This document shows, piece after piece, positions 1 through 9,302 of a stretch of 64,000 bases of DNA (the first letter of the stretch is position 1; each line of letters begins with the position of its first letter). Origin of the DNA: Streptomyces malaysiense (GTDB lineage Bacteria; Actinomycetota; Actinomycetes; Streptomycetales; Streptomycetaceae); the NCBI RefSeq assembly GCF_000980885.2, contig NZ_LBDA02000001.1, positions 1 to 64,000 of the forward strand, read 5' to 3'. Made by a program: the position numbers and the translations under genes. The notes below the pieces were generated by a model. It had not been told where the DNA came from. It saw only the letters and a program-made list of their open reading frames with translations, and searched no databases.

Positions 1-56
1 CCCACCCTTTCAACCTCAGCGTCACGTACCGCGCTCGCGGAGGCGGCCGAACTGGA

Positions 57-281
57 TCAACGCTGTTGCCGCAGTGCTTCCTCGACCCTTGCCCTGGTCC
101 GCCTTATCGCCCATGGGCCGGCTATCAGGACCGCAAGAGCAACCACACCCGAACTGACCAAGGTATTGGTCCACGGTGTTCCGCTCTGCCTCCACACCAC
201 GATCGTCGACGCAGTAACCACAGCGTCGACCCCGAGCAGGACTGCCCATAGGCGGCCCGTGGACATCGATCTATCAGACAT
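57..281 (-). CDS. small two-helix membrane protein
   Basis: This 74-residue protein has two predicted membrane segments, roughly residues 10-29 (LWAVLLGVDAVVTASTIVVW) and 40-57, and ends in a basic tail rich in Arg. Function is unknown. The start is the ATG at 281 because an AAGG purine motif lies just upstream of it; longer readings of the same frame extend into Arg-rich sequence that does not look like protein. It stands alone, upstream of a transposase remnant on the same strand. No catalytic motif is visible. Confidence 0.6.
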   Translation of the reverse strand: MSDRSMSTGRLWAVLLGVDAVVTASTIVVWRQSGTPWTNTLVSSGVVALAVLIAGPWAIRRTRARVEEALRQQR

Positions 282-486
282 AGGTCGTACCTTACGACGT
301 GGTGCGTGACAATGACCGAGGCACTGCCGAGGCGTGAAGTAGGCCGTGTGGCTCGGGTGTTGTTGTGAGGCAATACCTGGGCCGCACGGCCTTGTCCCAA
401 GCGAGGTCCAGGTCCGCCGTCCGCGCGCGAACCGCCCCGGCCGGGTGCACGACCGGACGGCGCTGCGGACCGAGCGCGTCGACGCG

Positions 487-600
487 CGGCCGCGTTCAGC
501 TCGGCCAGGAGCACTTCGTGGAGCCGCTGCCACACACCGGCCTCGGTCCAGTCCCGCGGCCTGCGCCGGCACGTCATGCCCGAGCCGAACCCCGGCCCCG
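487..600 (-). pseudogene. IS5-type transposase remnant
   Basis: A short minus-strand stretch starting at the ATG at 576 reads MTCRRRPRDWTEAGVWQRLH, then EVLLAELNAA. This matches the N-terminal part of IS5-group transposases (pattern TCWRRLRDW..AGVW..LH..LL..L). After about 30 residues the similarity is lost and no DDE core is recognisable, so this is a decayed fragment. The rest of 282-717 holds no convincing gene. No terminal inverted repeats were found around it. Confidence 0.55.
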
Positions 601-717
601 GGGTCGATCGGCTCCCGAGGGCAGCGTCCAATGGCCTGGCCGCCACAGATGCTCTGTGCGGGGCGGGCGGCGGGATCGTCTCGAGCCTACCTGATCGGAA
701 GACCGGACCTTCCCAGG

Positions 718-1683
718 TCAGCGCGCCCTTCCGCGTGGTTTCAACGGCACCTCCGGCAGCTTCGGGGCGTGCAGCGGGGCGCCGTCGTACCCCTTCACCT
801 CGCCGAATCGGGCTCCCTTCATCCAGTCCTCGCGGGCCTGTTCGATCTCCTCCTGGGTGCGGGCCACGAAGTTCCACCACATGATGAGCTCCTCGGCGAA
901 GGGCTCGCCGCCCAGGAGCATGACGCCGGCGTCGGACTCGGCGCGCAGGGGGAGTTCGGAGCGGCCGCAGCCGAGGTAGAGCATCGAGCCGGGCAGGACC
1001 GGTACGCCGTCCACGTGGACCTCGCCGGACATCGCGAGGACGCCGTACTCGAAGTCGGGGTCCAGGGGCAGCCGGACATCGGCACCCCGGGTGAGGGCGA
1101 GGTCGGCGCCGACGATCGGGGTGTAGGCCGTGCCGGGGGAGACGGCGCCGTCGAGAGCGCCCAGGAGCACCGTGCCGGTGAGGCCGGGCGCGGTGACCGT
1201 GGGCAGCTCGGCGTGGAACTCGAACTTCGGTTCCGTGTGCCGGTGCGCGTCGGGCAGCGCCACCCACAGCTGGGCGCCGTGCAGGAAGCGGGCGTGCGGG
1301 CGGGGGCTCTCCTCGGAGTGGCTGATCGCGCGCCCCGCGGTCATCAGGCCCAGCTGCCGGGGCCGGATCGTCTGGAGGCTGCCCGTGGAGTCGCGGTGCA
1401 GCACCTCGCCCTCGTGCAGCCAGCTCACCGTCTGGAGTCCGATGTGGGGGTGCGGCGGGACCTGCATGCCGGGCTCGTCGGCGATGTCGTCCGGACCGTA
1501 GTGGTCGACGAAGGCCCACGCGCCGATCATGCGGCGGCCGAGGTTCGGCAGCAGCCTGCGCACCTCGGTCGATTCCCCCAGCTTGACCTGGCGGGGGCTC
1601 AGCAGTTCGCGGACGGGTTCGGCGACGACGAATCCACGGCCACCGCAGGCGGTCGGCTCGGGCGCGCGGTCAAGGTTGCTCAT
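718..1683 (-). CDS. pirin family protein
   Basis: A 321-residue bicupin of the pirin family. The metal-site pattern is present: HPHIG (His78, His80) followed by ISHSEES (His122, Glu124), with the conserved GLMTAGRAISHSE core. Pirins bind Fe(II) and either oxidise quercetin-like substrates or modulate other proteins; the role here is not known. The ATG at 1683 is preferred; a TTG at 1692 would add three residues. The gene is monocistronic and convergent with nothing recognisable. Confidence 0.9.
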   Translation of the reverse strand: MSNLDRAPEPTACGGRGFVVAEPVRELLSPRQVKLGESTEVRRLLPNLGRRMIGAWAFVDHYGPDDIADEPGMQVPPHPHIGLQTVSWLHEGEVLHRDSTGSLQTIRPRQLGLMTAGRAISHSEESPRPHARFLHGAQLWVALPDAHRHTEPKFEFHAELPTVTAPGLTGTVLLGALDGAVSPGTAYTPIVGADLALTRGADVRLPLDPDFEYGVLAMSGEVHVDGVPVLPGSMLYLGCGRSELPLRAESDAGVMLLGGEPFAEELIMWWNFVARTQEEIEQAREDWMKGARFGEVKGYDGAPLHAPKLPEVPLKPRGRAR

Positions 1684-1749
1684 GCGGCCCAACTTAGCGG
1701 TGCCGATGCCGAACCGGCGGGCGTGGGCGGGTGCAATTCGCCACCGCGC

Positions 1750-2100
1750 TCACGGCGGGTCCGACTCCGGGGAGGAAGGGCTCGCCACGGGCGTGGGCGA
1801 GGCTGAGCCCGGCACCGGTGAGGGGGTGCTGAAGGTCGGGCGCGGGGGGCGGGCCGGTTCCGAGGGCCGGGTCCCGCTGTCGCGGAGGGTGAGGAGGACG
1901 AGGGCCGCCACCGCCGCGAGGGCCAGCAGCCCCACCACGGTCCCGCGCAGCGACAGACGGTGAGCCCTGAGCGCGCCGGACGGCGGACGCAGGGGGCGCA
2001 GATCGGCCGGTCCGACGGCGTTCGCGCGGGCGGCCAGCGCGGCGCGCAGCCGTTCCTCGACGGGTTCGCGGACGGCTCCGTCGACGGGGGAGTGGTTCAT
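1750..2100 (-). CDS. putative membrane anti-sigma partner
   Basis: A 116-residue protein with a soluble N-terminal half (1-50), one membrane helix at about 53-71 (GTVVGLLALAAVAALVLLTL) and a Pro/Ser/Thr-rich extracytoplasmic tail. Its start overlaps the stop of the sigma factor gene in an ATGA arrangement, so the two are translationally coupled. Position and topology suggest a regulator of that sigma factor, but no zinc anti-sigma (HxxxCxxC) motif is present. The assignment is therefore by context only. Confidence 0.65.
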   Translation of the reverse strand: MNHSPVDGAVREPVEERLRAALAARANAVGPADLRPLRPPSGALRAHRLSLRGTVVGLLALAAVAALVLLTLRDSGTRPSEPARPPRPTFSTPSPVPGSASPTPVASPSSPESDPP

Positions 2101-2750
2101 CGCAGACCCTCCAGACGCCGGCCGAGGGCGTCCAGGGCCCGGCTGGCCGTGGACTTCACCGCCCCTCTCGACAGACCGAGGGTCGCCGCGATCTCGGCCT
2201 CCGTCAGATGCGACCAGTAACGCAGCACCAGTACCTCCCGTTGGCGCCGGGTCAGGGTGCCAAGTGCCGCCAGCACCTCCCGGTGGTCCTCATGGATGAG
2301 CACGTCCTCCTCCGGCGCGGGCGCGTGTCCTTCCGGCGCCGGCGGATGCGCCCGTACGGTCCTGCGCCGACGCAGCACCGAGCGGGCCGTGTTGACCACA
2401 GTGGTCCGCAGATACGCCTCCGGGTCGTCCAGGGCGGCGAGCCGATGGCCGTGCCGGCGGAACAGCGCGGTGAACGCGTCCTGCACGACGTCCTCGGCCG
2501 TGGGCAGATCGTCCACCAGCAGCACCGCCAGGCGCACCAGGGGCAGCCGGCGGTGGTGGTACAACTCCTCGATCCCGGGCGGGGGTTCGGGCGTGGTCGT
2601 CCCCGCGGCCGGACGCGGCGGCCCGGACACGGTGTCCCCGCCAACGTGGATACGGGCCAGCAGCCGGGTGAACATCCGCCGCGGTGAAGGGACCTGGGCC
2701 GTTCCGGCGCGTGCCCAGGGCAGGGCCGCCGATGGTGTGGCTGTCGTCAT
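2097..2750 (-). CDS. ECF-type RNA polymerase sigma factor
   Basis: A 217-residue sigma-70 family protein. Region 2 spans about 60-130 (LVDDLPTAEDVVQDAF, then AYLRTTVVNTARSVLRRRR). Region 4 spans about 155-212, with helix-turn-helix LTRRQREVLVLRYWSHLTEA and IAATLGLSRGAVKSTASRAL. It resembles the SigE/Sig-L-like ECF groups common in Streptomyces. The ATG at 2750 has a GGGAG purine tract just upstream; Met26 is an alternative. It is the first gene of a two-gene unit with the membrane protein that overlaps its stop codon. Target promoters cannot be inferred. Confidence 0.88.
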   Translation of the reverse strand: MTTATPSAALPWARAGTAQVPSPRRMFTRLLARIHVGGDTVSGPPRPAAGTTTPEPPPGIEELYHHRRLPLVRLAVLLVDDLPTAEDVVQDAFTALFRRHGHRLAALDDPEAYLRTTVVNTARSVLRRRRTVRAHPPAPEGHAPAPEEDVLIHEDHREVLAALGTLTRRQREVLVLRYWSHLTEAEIAATLGLSRGAVKSTASRALDALGRRLEGLR

Positions 2751-2812
2751 GGATCTCCCGGGGCCGGGTGCGGGGAACCGCCGTACGACGGCGCCCCGCA
2801 CCCGCCCCTGCC

Positions 2813-3229
2813 TCAGTGCTGTGCCGGAACCGGCGCCGGAACGGCCGGGCCGTGGTGCGGGGTGGCGGGCGTCGACGGCACCGGCGACGGGGACGCGGAG
2901 TGCGCCGGCACCGGGGTCGGGGTGGCCGTACCGCCGGGGACGGACGGCACGGGGGTCGGGGTGGCCGTACCGCCGGGGACGGACGGCACGGGGGTCGGGG
3001 TGGCCGTACCGCCCGGGACCGACGGCACGGGGGTCGGGGCGGCCGTACGTGCCGGGACCGGCTTCGGCGTCGCCGCGGTGCCGGGGTGACCCGCGGCGTG
3101 GTGGCCGGACTGCGCGGCCTGCGCGGCCACGGTGCCGGTCACGGCGAGTGCCGCGCCCAGCGCGGAGACCCCCAGAGCGGTGCGCAGCCTGCGCGCGCGG
3201 TTCGGGCGGGGGACACGATGTGCGGACAT
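2813..3229 (-). CDS. secreted proline-rich repeat protein
   Basis: A 138-residue protein with an N-terminal signal peptide (basic n-region RRLRTAL, hydrophobic core GVSALGAALAVTG, likely cleavage after AAQAA). The mature part is low complexity, built from near-identical 13-residue repeats (core TPTPVPSVPGG). The start at 3229 is fixed by a GAAGGA ribosome binding site. It lies 62 bp upstream of the sigma factor on the same strand and may be co-transcribed. No enzyme domain is present; such repeats are usually cell-wall-associated spacers. Confidence 0.7.
   Translation of the reverse strand: MSAHRVPRPNRARRLRTALGVSALGAALAVTGTVAAQAAQSGHHAAGHPGTAATPKPVPARTAAPTPVPSVPGGTATPTPVPSVPGGTATPTPVPSVPGGTATPTPVPAHSASPSPVPSTPATPHHGPAVPAPVPAQH
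2907..3062. repeat. 39-bp in-frame tandem repeat, about four copies
   Basis: Four consecutive 39-bp units begin at 2907, 2946, 2985 and 3024. The first three are nearly identical and the fourth is diverged. They encode the Pro/Thr-rich repeats of the secreted protein, and the unit length keeps frame, so copy number can change without breaking the gene. Confidence 0.85.
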
Positions 3230-3421
3230 GGGTTCCTTCGGGGTCGAGGTCGGACAACTGGTCGAAGTGGAGGCCTCCACCCGGACAGACGTCCGACCCC
3301 GGTCGAGGTTGCGGGTCCCGGCCGACGAATTTCCCGTACGCGTCTCACCGCCCCGGCCGACGGGGTCCCCGCACCTCGTGACGCCCCCCGTCCCCTCGGC
3401 GAACCCCCGCCGCGCGGCCTC

Positions 3422-4390
3422 TCAGAACACCTCCGTGCCCTCCTCCGCGGCCGTCACCGCCGCCGCGTGACCGAACAGCCCCGGCAGCCCACCGGTGTGC
3501 ACGAACACCGTCTTCTCGCCGGGCCGCACCGAGCCGTCACGCACCGCCGCCGACAGCCCGGCCAGGGCCCGGCCCGTGTACGTCGGATCCAGCACGATCC
3601 CCTCGGTACGCGCGGCCAGCCGCAGCGCCCCGGCCACCGGCTCCGTCAGCGCCGCGTAGCCCGCACCCACCTGGTCCCGTCGTACCCGCAGCCGCTCCGC
3701 CACGACCTCCTCCGAGGTGAGCGGCGTCGCGAACGCCACCACCGCGGCGGCCGGGTCGGCCAGCGCACCGACGTCGACGCCGAGGACGCGACCGCTGCCG
3801 AGAGCGGCGACCAGGCCCGCCATGGTGCCGCCCGAGCCGAGCGCGATCACCGCCGTGCGCAACTCCGGCAGCTGGGCGCGCAGTTCCTCGCCGCAGCGCG
3901 CGTAGCCCCGGGCGCCCAGGGTCCCGGACCCGCCGAACGGGATCAGCGCGGGACGTTTCCCGTCCGCGCGCAGCCGGGCGCACACCCCGGCCGCGGCCGC
4001 GTCCAGACCGGCCTGGTCCACCTCGCCCGCCCAGGCGACCCTGGCCCCGAACAGCCCGTCGAGCGCGAGGTTCCCGGAGCGGGAGGCACCTGGGGCACCG
4101 CGCAGCACCAGCACGACGCCGAGGCCCAGCCGGGCGGCCGCGGCGGCGGTCAGCCGGGCGTGGTTGCTCTGCGCGGCGCCCGTGGTCACCAGCGTGTCCG
4201 CACCCTCGGCGAGCGCCGCGCCCACCGTCCACTCCAGCTTGCGGATCTTGTTGCCGCCCCCGCCCAGACCGGTCAGGTCGTCCCGCTTGATCCAGAGGTC
4301 CTCCGGGCCGAGCCCCAGCGCGGCGGCCAGCCGGGGCGCCGGTTCCAGCGGGGTGGGAAAGGTGCCGAGCGGCACGGGCGGGGGCGTCAT
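3422..4390 (-). CDS. D-cysteine desulfhydrase / ACC deaminase family PLP enzyme
   Basis: A 322-residue fold-type II PLP enzyme. The N-terminal block IKRDDLTGLGGGGNKIRKLE contains the expected Schiff-base Lys48 in the GNK motif. TTGAAQSNHAR (about 68-79) is the family's substrate-binding stretch, and a GSGGTMAGL glycine loop binds the PLP phosphate. Members deaminate 1-aminocyclopropane-1-carboxylate or remove sulfide from D-cysteine. The two activities cannot be separated here, and desulfhydrase is the commoner one in actinobacteria. It is monocistronic; 4391-4587 carries a short tandem repeat and no gene. Confidence 0.88.
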   Translation of the reverse strand: MTPPPVPLGTFPTPLEPAPRLAAALGLGPEDLWIKRDDLTGLGGGGNKIRKLEWTVGAALAEGADTLVTTGAAQSNHARLTAAAAARLGLGVVLVLRGAPGASRSGNLALDGLFGARVAWAGEVDQAGLDAAAAGVCARLRADGKRPALIPFGGSGTLGARGYARCGEELRAQLPELRTAVIALGSGGTMAGLVAALGSGRVLGVDVGALADPAAAVVAFATPLTSEEVVAERLRVRRDQVGAGYAALTEPVAGALRLAARTEGIVLDPTYTGRALAGLSAAVRDGSVRPGEKTVFVHTGGLPGLFGHAAAVTAAEEGTEVF

Positions 4391-4495
4391 GGGCGGATCC
4401 TCGGGGCAGGAGGGCGGGGCCCTCGGTACGGCGGTGGCGGAGGGCCGGAGCCCCGGTTCGGTGACGGCGGTGCGACGATCAGTCGATCACAGCGG

Positions 4496-4557
4496 GGTCC
4501 CCACGTCATTCCACAGGTCCCCTACGTCACTCCGCAGGTCCCGTACGTCACTCCGGC
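4496..4557. repeat. imperfect 20-21 bp tandem repeat, three copies
   Basis: Three units start at 4496, 4516 and 4537, each beginning GGTCCC or GGTCCCC and containing ACGTCA followed by TTCC or CTCC. They lie between the VWA gene stop and the upstream region of the PLP enzyme gene. A regulatory role for the latter is possible, but nothing else supports it. Confidence 0.6.
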
Positions 4558-4587
4558 ACGGCACGGCGTCACACCGCGGCCCCTCTC

Positions 4588-5936
4588 TCACACCGGCAGC
4601 AGCCGCCCCACCAGCTCCCCGAGCTGCCGCGCCGTGCGGCACTCGTGCATCTCCACCAGTTCCGCGTACGCCGGCGCCGCCGAGTCCCCGGTGCCCCACT
4701 GGCCGGCCGGCTCCGGGTTCAGCCAGTACACGCGCCGGGCCCGCCGGGCGATCTCGCGGACCGCGGACAGGTTCGGGTCGCTCTGATTGGTACGGGCGTC
4801 GCCGAGGACGAACACCGTGCCGCGCGGGCCGACCGCGGCGCCGTACCGTTCGGTGAACTCGCCCAGCGCCATGCCGTAGTCGCTGCTGCCGTGCCAGCCG
4901 GTGAGCGTGGCCTCCTCGCGGATCCGGGCGCCGAGGCCCTCGGGGTCGGCGCGGCCGTGGTCGAGCAGGCCGGTCACCTCGTCCAGCCGGTTGACGAAGG
5001 CGAACACCCGGACCTTGCTGAACTGGTCGTGCAGCGCCTGCACCAGCAGCATGGTGAAGTCGGAGAAGCCCGACACCGAGCCGGACACATCGCAGAGCAG
5101 GACCAGTTCGGGGCGGACCGGGCGGCGCCGGCGCAGCACCGGGCGCATCGGGACGCCCCCCGTCGACAGCGAGGAGCGCAGGGTGCGGCGCAGGTCGACG
5201 GTGCCGCGCGTGGCCCGGCGGCGGCGCGCGGCGAGCCGGGTGGCCAGCTTGCGGGCCAGCGGCTGGACGGCCCTGCGCAGCTCGGCCAGCTGGTCCCTGT
5301 TCGCGAACAGGAAGTCCACCCGGTCGGCCGTCGGGCGCACCCCGCGCCGCGCGATCTCGTCCCGCCCGCGCCGCTCGGCGACCCGGCGCCGCGCCTCCGT
5401 TCCGACCAGCCGCCGGAACTCCTCGATACGGCGCCGGATCTCGTCGTCCAGCAGCCGGTCGGCGAACTGGCCGCCCTCGCCCGCGCCGGCCCGTACACCG
5501 GCCCGCACCCGCGCCAGCAAGGTCTGCGGACGCAGCCGTTCGAGAGTCTGGTACGCCGACCATCCGTCCGAACCGGGTGAACTCCCGTATCCGCCGAAGC
5601 CGTCGACCGCCTGGGCCGCCAACCGGGCCATCAGGGCGCGGTCGTCGGCCGCCAGCGCCTCGGCCAGCCGGTCGCGCAGACTCTCCCGGTCGGTGGGGCC
5701 GGTGTCCGGGGCGCCCACCCCGCGCGGGAAGTACAGGTCGAAGATCGGGTCGAACACGGCGCGTTGGGCCGGACCGTGCAACAGGGTCGCGGCCAGCCCC
5801 TCGCGCAGCAGCTCCCGGTCCGCGAGCCCCAGCGCCTCGGCCGCGCGGGCCGCGTCCACCGTCTCCCCGGTGCCGATCCGCACCCCGTGCGTCCGCAGCG
5901 CCCCGACCAGGCCGGTGATCCGCTCGGCGGGGTCCG

Positions 5937-5940
<4 letters not shown>
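4588..5940 (-). CDS. VWA domain protein (CoxE-like)
   Basis: A 450-residue protein. The N-terminal 1-270 is helical and Arg-rich; the C-terminal von Willebrand A domain runs from about 278, with metal-ion site DVSGS (Asp284). The GTG start at 5940 overlaps the stop of the upstream MoxR ATPase gene (GTGA), so the pair is translationally coupled. MoxR-VWA pairs usually act together to insert metal cofactors or remodel protein complexes, as with CoxD/CoxE for CO dehydrogenase. No client enzyme gene is adjacent here, so the target is unknown. Confidence 0.85.
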
Positions 5941-6794
<854 letters not shown>

Positions 6795-6854
6795 CGGGGT
6801 CCTCCGGCGGGGTCGGGGAGCGGGGTGCGGAATTCCACCCGAGCCCTCCTATCT

Positions 6855-6862
6855 AAGCGCTT
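6855..6862. promoter_or_regulatory. AAGCGCTT palindrome in divergent promoter region
   Basis: A perfect 8-bp palindrome followed by TGTTCA lies between the MoxR gene and the ABC permease gene. Similar cores occur in TetR-type operators. The site is short and could be chance. Confidence 0.25.
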
Positions 6863-6994
6863 GTTCAGCACCCGTGTCACGCACGGATTCCCGTCCCGGC
6901 CGTACGCCCCGTTCCAGGCCCGGTCGTACGCGCCCTCCCTCGTACGGCCCACCACCGCGCGCACACCGGCTGCCCCGCCCGGTGCAATGGACCC

Positions 6995-7675
6995 GTGACC
7001 GCGGCCCCCGACGACTGCCTCGCGCGCAACGAGTGGATCTGCGGCGCCTATCTGAGCAGCCGCCGGGGAATCCTGCTCGACGCGGTCGTCCAGCACCTCC
7101 AGCTGACCTCCCTCGCGGTCCTGATCGGCCTGGCCGTCGCGGTTCCGCTCGCGGTGCTGGCCCGCCGCTGGGGCTGGGCCGCCGGACCGGTGCTCGCCCT
7201 CACGACGATCCTCTACACCATCCCGTCCCTCGCGATGTTCTCCCTGCTCCTGCCCCTCTACGGCCTCTCCGCCACCCTCGTCGTCGCCGGGCTGGTGCTG
7301 TACTCGCTCACCCTGCTGGTCCGCAACCTGCTCGCGGGCCTGCGCGCGGTCCCGGAGGAGACCCGGCAGGCCGCGCGCGGCCTCGGCTACGGCCCGATCC
7401 GGCTGCTGCTCACCGTCGAGCTGCCCCTCGCCCTGCCCGCCGCGATGGCCGGGCTGCGCATCGCCACCGTCTCCGCCGTCTCCCTGGTCACGGTCGGCGC
7501 GATCGTCGGCTACGGGGGCCTCGGCAACCTCGTCTACGCGGGCATGAACACCTACTTCAAGGCACAGGTGCTCACCGCGTCCGTGCTGTGCGTGCTGATC
7601 GCGATCGCCGCGGACCTGCTGCTGCTGGGCGTCCAGCGGCTGATCACGCCCTGGACGAGGGCGGCGCGCGCATGA
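6995..7675 (+). CDS. osmoprotectant ABC transporter permease 1
   Basis: A 226-residue inner-membrane permease of the OpuCB/OpuCD (glycine betaine/choline/carnitine) family. Several hydrophobic helices are visible, for example LTSLAVLIGLAVAVPLAVLA and the following segments. The EAA-type cytoplasmic loop reads EETRQAARGLGYGPIRLL. The GTG start at 6995 is the first credible start. The four transporter genes are arranged as permease, permease and binding protein on the plus strand, with the ATPase convergent on the minus strand. Confidence 0.88.
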   Translation: MTAAPDDCLARNEWICGAYLSSRRGILLDAVVQHLQLTSLAVLIGLAVAVPLAVLARRWGWAAGPVLALTTILYTIPSLAMFSLLLPLYGLSATLVVAGLVLYSLTLLVRNLLAGLRAVPEETRQAARGLGYGPIRLLLTVELPLALPAAMAGLRIATVSAVSLVTVGAIVGYGGLGNLVYAGMNTYFKAQVLTASVLCVLIAIAADLLLLGVQRLITPWTRAARA

Positions 7676-8343
7676 GCACGCTCACGGCCACCTGGGACTG
7701 GCTCGCCGACCCCGCGCACTGGTCCGGCGACAACGGCGTGTGGCACCGGCTGCTCCAGCACCTCCTCCTCACCGTCGTCTGCCTCGTGCTGAGCTGTCTG
7801 CTCGCGCTGCCCGTCGCCCTGGTCCTCGGTCACCTCGGCCGGGGCGGGGCGCTCGCCGTGAACATCTCCAACGCCGGCCGGGCGGTGCCCACCTTCGCCG
7901 TGCTGGTCCTGCTGCTCCTCACCCCGGTCGGCAACTGGGGCGAGGGCCCCACCGTCGTCGCCCTGGTGCTGTTCGCGGTGCCGCCGCTGCTCACCAACGC
8001 CTACGTCGGGATGCGCGGGGTGGACCGGGGCGTCGTCCAGGCCGCCCGGGGCATGGGCATGACCGGCCGGCAGCTGATGTTTCACGTGGAACTGCCCCTT
8101 TCGCTCCCTCTGCTGATGAACGGGGTGCGGATCGCGGCCGTACAACTCGTCGCCACCGCCACCATCGCGGCGCTCGCGGGCGGTGGCGGGCTCGGCCGGA
8201 TCATCACCGCGGGGTTCAACCTCGCCAGCACGCCCCAGGTGGTCGCGGGCGCCCTGCTGGTCGCCGTGTTCGCGCTCCTCGTGGAGGGCGGCTTCGAGAT
8301 CGCCGAACGGCTGGGTCCCGCGTGGGCGAGGGGCGGGCGATGA
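7672..8343 (+). CDS. osmoprotectant ABC transporter permease 2
   Basis: A 223-residue permease, second subunit of the heterodimeric membrane channel. Its start overlaps the previous gene's stop (ATGA). The EAA loop reads VQAARGMGMTGRQLMFHVEL, matching that of its partner, and about five to six hydrophobic segments are present. It overlaps the start of the binding-protein gene by four bases, giving tight translational coupling. Confidence 0.88.
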   Translation: MSTLTATWDWLADPAHWSGDNGVWHRLLQHLLLTVVCLVLSCLLALPVALVLGHLGRGGALAVNISNAGRAVPTFAVLVLLLLTPVGNWGEGPTVVALVLFAVPPLLTNAYVGMRGVDRGVVQAARGMGMTGRQLMFHVELPLSLPLLMNGVRIAAVQLVATATIAALAGGGGLGRIITAGFNLASTPQVVAGALLVAVFALLVEGGFEIAERLGPAWARGGR

Positions 8344-9275
8344 GACGCGTCCCGTGGCTGCTCACGCTGCTCGCCCTCGCCGGCTGCGCCACCGGCCCCT
8401 CCCTGGAGAACCGCGGTCAGGTCACCGCGCCCCCCGGGGACAGCCACCACCTCACCATCGGCTCGGCCGGCTTCACCGAGAGCGACCTGCTCGCCCAGAT
8501 GTACGCCCAGCTGCTGAACCGGGCGGGCTACAAGACCTCGGTCCTCACCGTCGCCAACCGGGAGCTGTACGAACCCGCCCTGGAGTCCGGCCAGATCGAC
8601 GTCGTGCCCGAGTTCGCGGCCACCTTCGCGGACTGGCTGAACGCCAAGGTCCACGGCGGCGACGCACGACCCGTCGGCTCACCCGACCTCGACACCACCA
8701 TGGACGCCTTGCGCGCGCTCGCCGCCCCCCGGGGCCTCACCGTGCTGCCCCCGGGCCGGGCCGTCGACCGGAACGCCTTCGCGGTGAGCGCCGACTACGC
8801 CCGCCTGCACCACCTCAGGACGCTCAGCGACCTCGGCGCGTCAGGTCTGAAGGTACGGCTCGCGGCGGGCGACGAATGCGTGCGGCGCCCGTACTGCGCA
8901 CCGGGCCTGAGGAGGGAGTACGGCATCGACGTCACCGGCGTCGACCCCAAGGGCGTCGGCACCACCCCGGCCAAGCGAGCGGTGCGGCAGGGCCGGGACC
9001 AGATGGTGCTGACGACCACCACGGACGCCACCCTCGACCAGTTCGGGCTCGTCCTGCTCACCGACGACCGGCAGCTCCAGAACGCCGACTACGTGGTCCC
9101 GGTCGTCAACCGCGCCCGCGCGGGCGGCCCCGGAGTCACCAAGGCCCTCGGACGGCTGGCCGACGTCCTCACCACCGCGGACCTGGCCGACCTGAACGAA
9201 CAGGTCGACAGCTGGCGCAGGCTCCCCGCCGACGTGGCCCGCGCCTACCTCAGGGACAAGGGCCTGCTGAAGTAG
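8340..9275 (+). CDS. osmoprotectant-binding lipoprotein
   Basis: A 311-residue substrate-binding protein of the OpuAC type. The N-terminus is a lipoprotein signal with lipobox LALAGC, so it is anchored outside the membrane by Cys16. The motif IGSAGFTESDLLAQMYAQLL and the FAATFADWL segment are typical of OpuCC/ProX-like quaternary-amine binders. It overlaps the second permease gene. The ligand (betaine, choline or other) cannot be read from the sequence. Confidence 0.88.
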   Translation: MRRVPWLLTLLALAGCATGPSLENRGQVTAPPGDSHHLTIGSAGFTESDLLAQMYAQLLNRAGYKTSVLTVANRELYEPALESGQIDVVPEFAATFADWLNAKVHGGDARPVGSPDLDTTMDALRALAAPRGLTVLPPGRAVDRNAFAVSADYARLHHLRTLSDLGASGLKVRLAAGDECVRRPYCAPGLRREYGIDVTGVDPKGVGTTPAKRAVRQGRDQMVLTTTTDATLDQFGLVLLTDDRQLQNADYVVPVVNRARAGGPGVTKALGRLADVLTTADLADLNEQVDSWRRLPADVARAYLRDKGLLK

Positions 9276-9302
9276 GCCTCCCGCATCCGCGCGCACCGGG
9301 TC

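Noticed and set aside
346..1806. 486-codon plus-strand frame over the pirin gene
   Set aside because: Shadow of pirin on the minus strand; composition and lack of ribosome binding site do not support it.
2684..4786. 700-codon plus-strand frame spanning three minus-strand genes
   Set aside because: It crosses well-supported genes and consists of Arg/Gly-rich sequence.
6855..6862. AAGCGCTT as a firm TetR-regulated operator
   Set aside because: Only eight bases, no nearby regulator, likely to occur by chance; kept only as a low-confidence site.
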